Assembly: GCF_016907545.1 (NCBI RefSeq)
Contig: NZ_JAFBCD010000001.1
Span: forward strand, 2,666,001 to 2,730,000
Length of the DNA: 64,000 nucleotides
Source: Paenarthrobacter ilicis
Lineage (GTDB): Bacteria > Actinomycetota > Actinomycetes > Actinomycetales > Micrococcaceae
Direction of reading: 5' to 3'
In this document: positions 63,994 to 64,000 of the stretch, one piece after another
How positions within the stretch are numbered: position 1 is the first letter of the stretch
Layout: each line of letters opens with the position of its first letter
Program-made: the position numbers and the translations under genes
Notes under the pieces: generated by a model
Told to the model about the DNA's origin: nothing
Seen by the model: the letters and a program-made list of their open reading frames with translations, nothing else
Database searches by the model: none

Positions 63994-64000
63994 GTGAGGC
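63994..64000 (+). CDS. Possible start of the next gene (mshC by context), cut by the window
   Basis: A GTG at 63994 is followed by AGG and the window ends. GATCTT lies 5 nt before it. Only two codons are visible, so the call rests on gene order: mshC commonly follows this trio in actinobacteria. Confidence 0.2.

Overview
The window is high-GC DNA from an actinobacterium, most likely Arthrobacter/Paenarthrobacter or a close Micrococcaceae relative. Supporting signs are the coproporphyrin-type haem cluster with HemQ, the DUF3107, DUF3117 and DUF3090 proteins, a SCO1664-type protein, the sigE/anti-sigma/tatB/mrp neighbourhood, many GTG/TTG starts and many apparently leaderless genes. Almost the whole window is housekeeping chromosome. 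I saw no insertion sequence, prophage, tRNA, rRNA or CRISPR array.

Layout. 1-165: tail of an unidentified gene. 481-2942: polar amino-acid ABC importer (lipoprotein, permease, ATPase), closed by a shared terminator. 3042-4325: secreted GH3 lipoprotein. 4456-15829: haem biosynthesis, with hemA (+) divergent from hemE-cgoX-hemQ-hemH-hemC-hemD-hemB-LLM oxidoreductase-hemL (-). 15858-19468: SDR, MoeB/ThiF-rhodanese, TetR regulator, DUF3107, small membrane protein. 19551-22668: thiamine genes thiO-thiS-thiG behind a TPP riboswitch, and divergent thiE. 22697-30208: RNB-family ribonuclease, DEAD-box helicase with a long leader, orphan DNA methyltransferase, MarC, PHP phosphoesterase, aminopeptidase P.

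30297-37446: stress-type membrane protein, soluble MgtE/CBS protein, DUF1003, Mrp, TatB, zinc anti-sigma factor, SigE, O-methyltransferase, DUF3117. The gene order resembles the mycobacterial sigE region but without htrA. 37673-40085: PIG-V-type mannosyltransferase, DivIVA-like protein, LOG protein. 40249-43544: gluABCD-type glutamate importer. 43625-52243: lysine/peptidoglycan genes dapE, dapD and dapC with fdxA, a transglycosylase-like membrane protein, a TetR regulator, galE and gltA. 52379-56055: two small proteins, TypA and a secreted SGNH hydrolase. 56142-61619: peptide ABC importer with a fused double ATPase. 61925-63960: phosphomutase, DUF3090 and SCO1664 kinase-like trio; mshC commonly follows these in actinobacteria and may start at the window edge.

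How the genes work together. HemA and HemL make aminolaevulinate. HemB, HemC, HemD and HemE lead to coproporphyrinogen III. CgoX, ferrochelatase and HemQ finish haem by the Gram-positive route. DapD, DapC and DapE are the three consecutive succinylase-branch enzymes for meso-diaminopimelate. MoeB/ThiF could activate ThiS for ThiG. No dramatic new system is evident. The most interesting signals are a recurrent TANNNT motif 6-7 nt before start codons, CRP/GlxR-like operators, a palindrome ahead of hemQ, an anti-sigma factor with an extra outer domain where htrA is missing, and a membrane protein with a transglycosylase motif.
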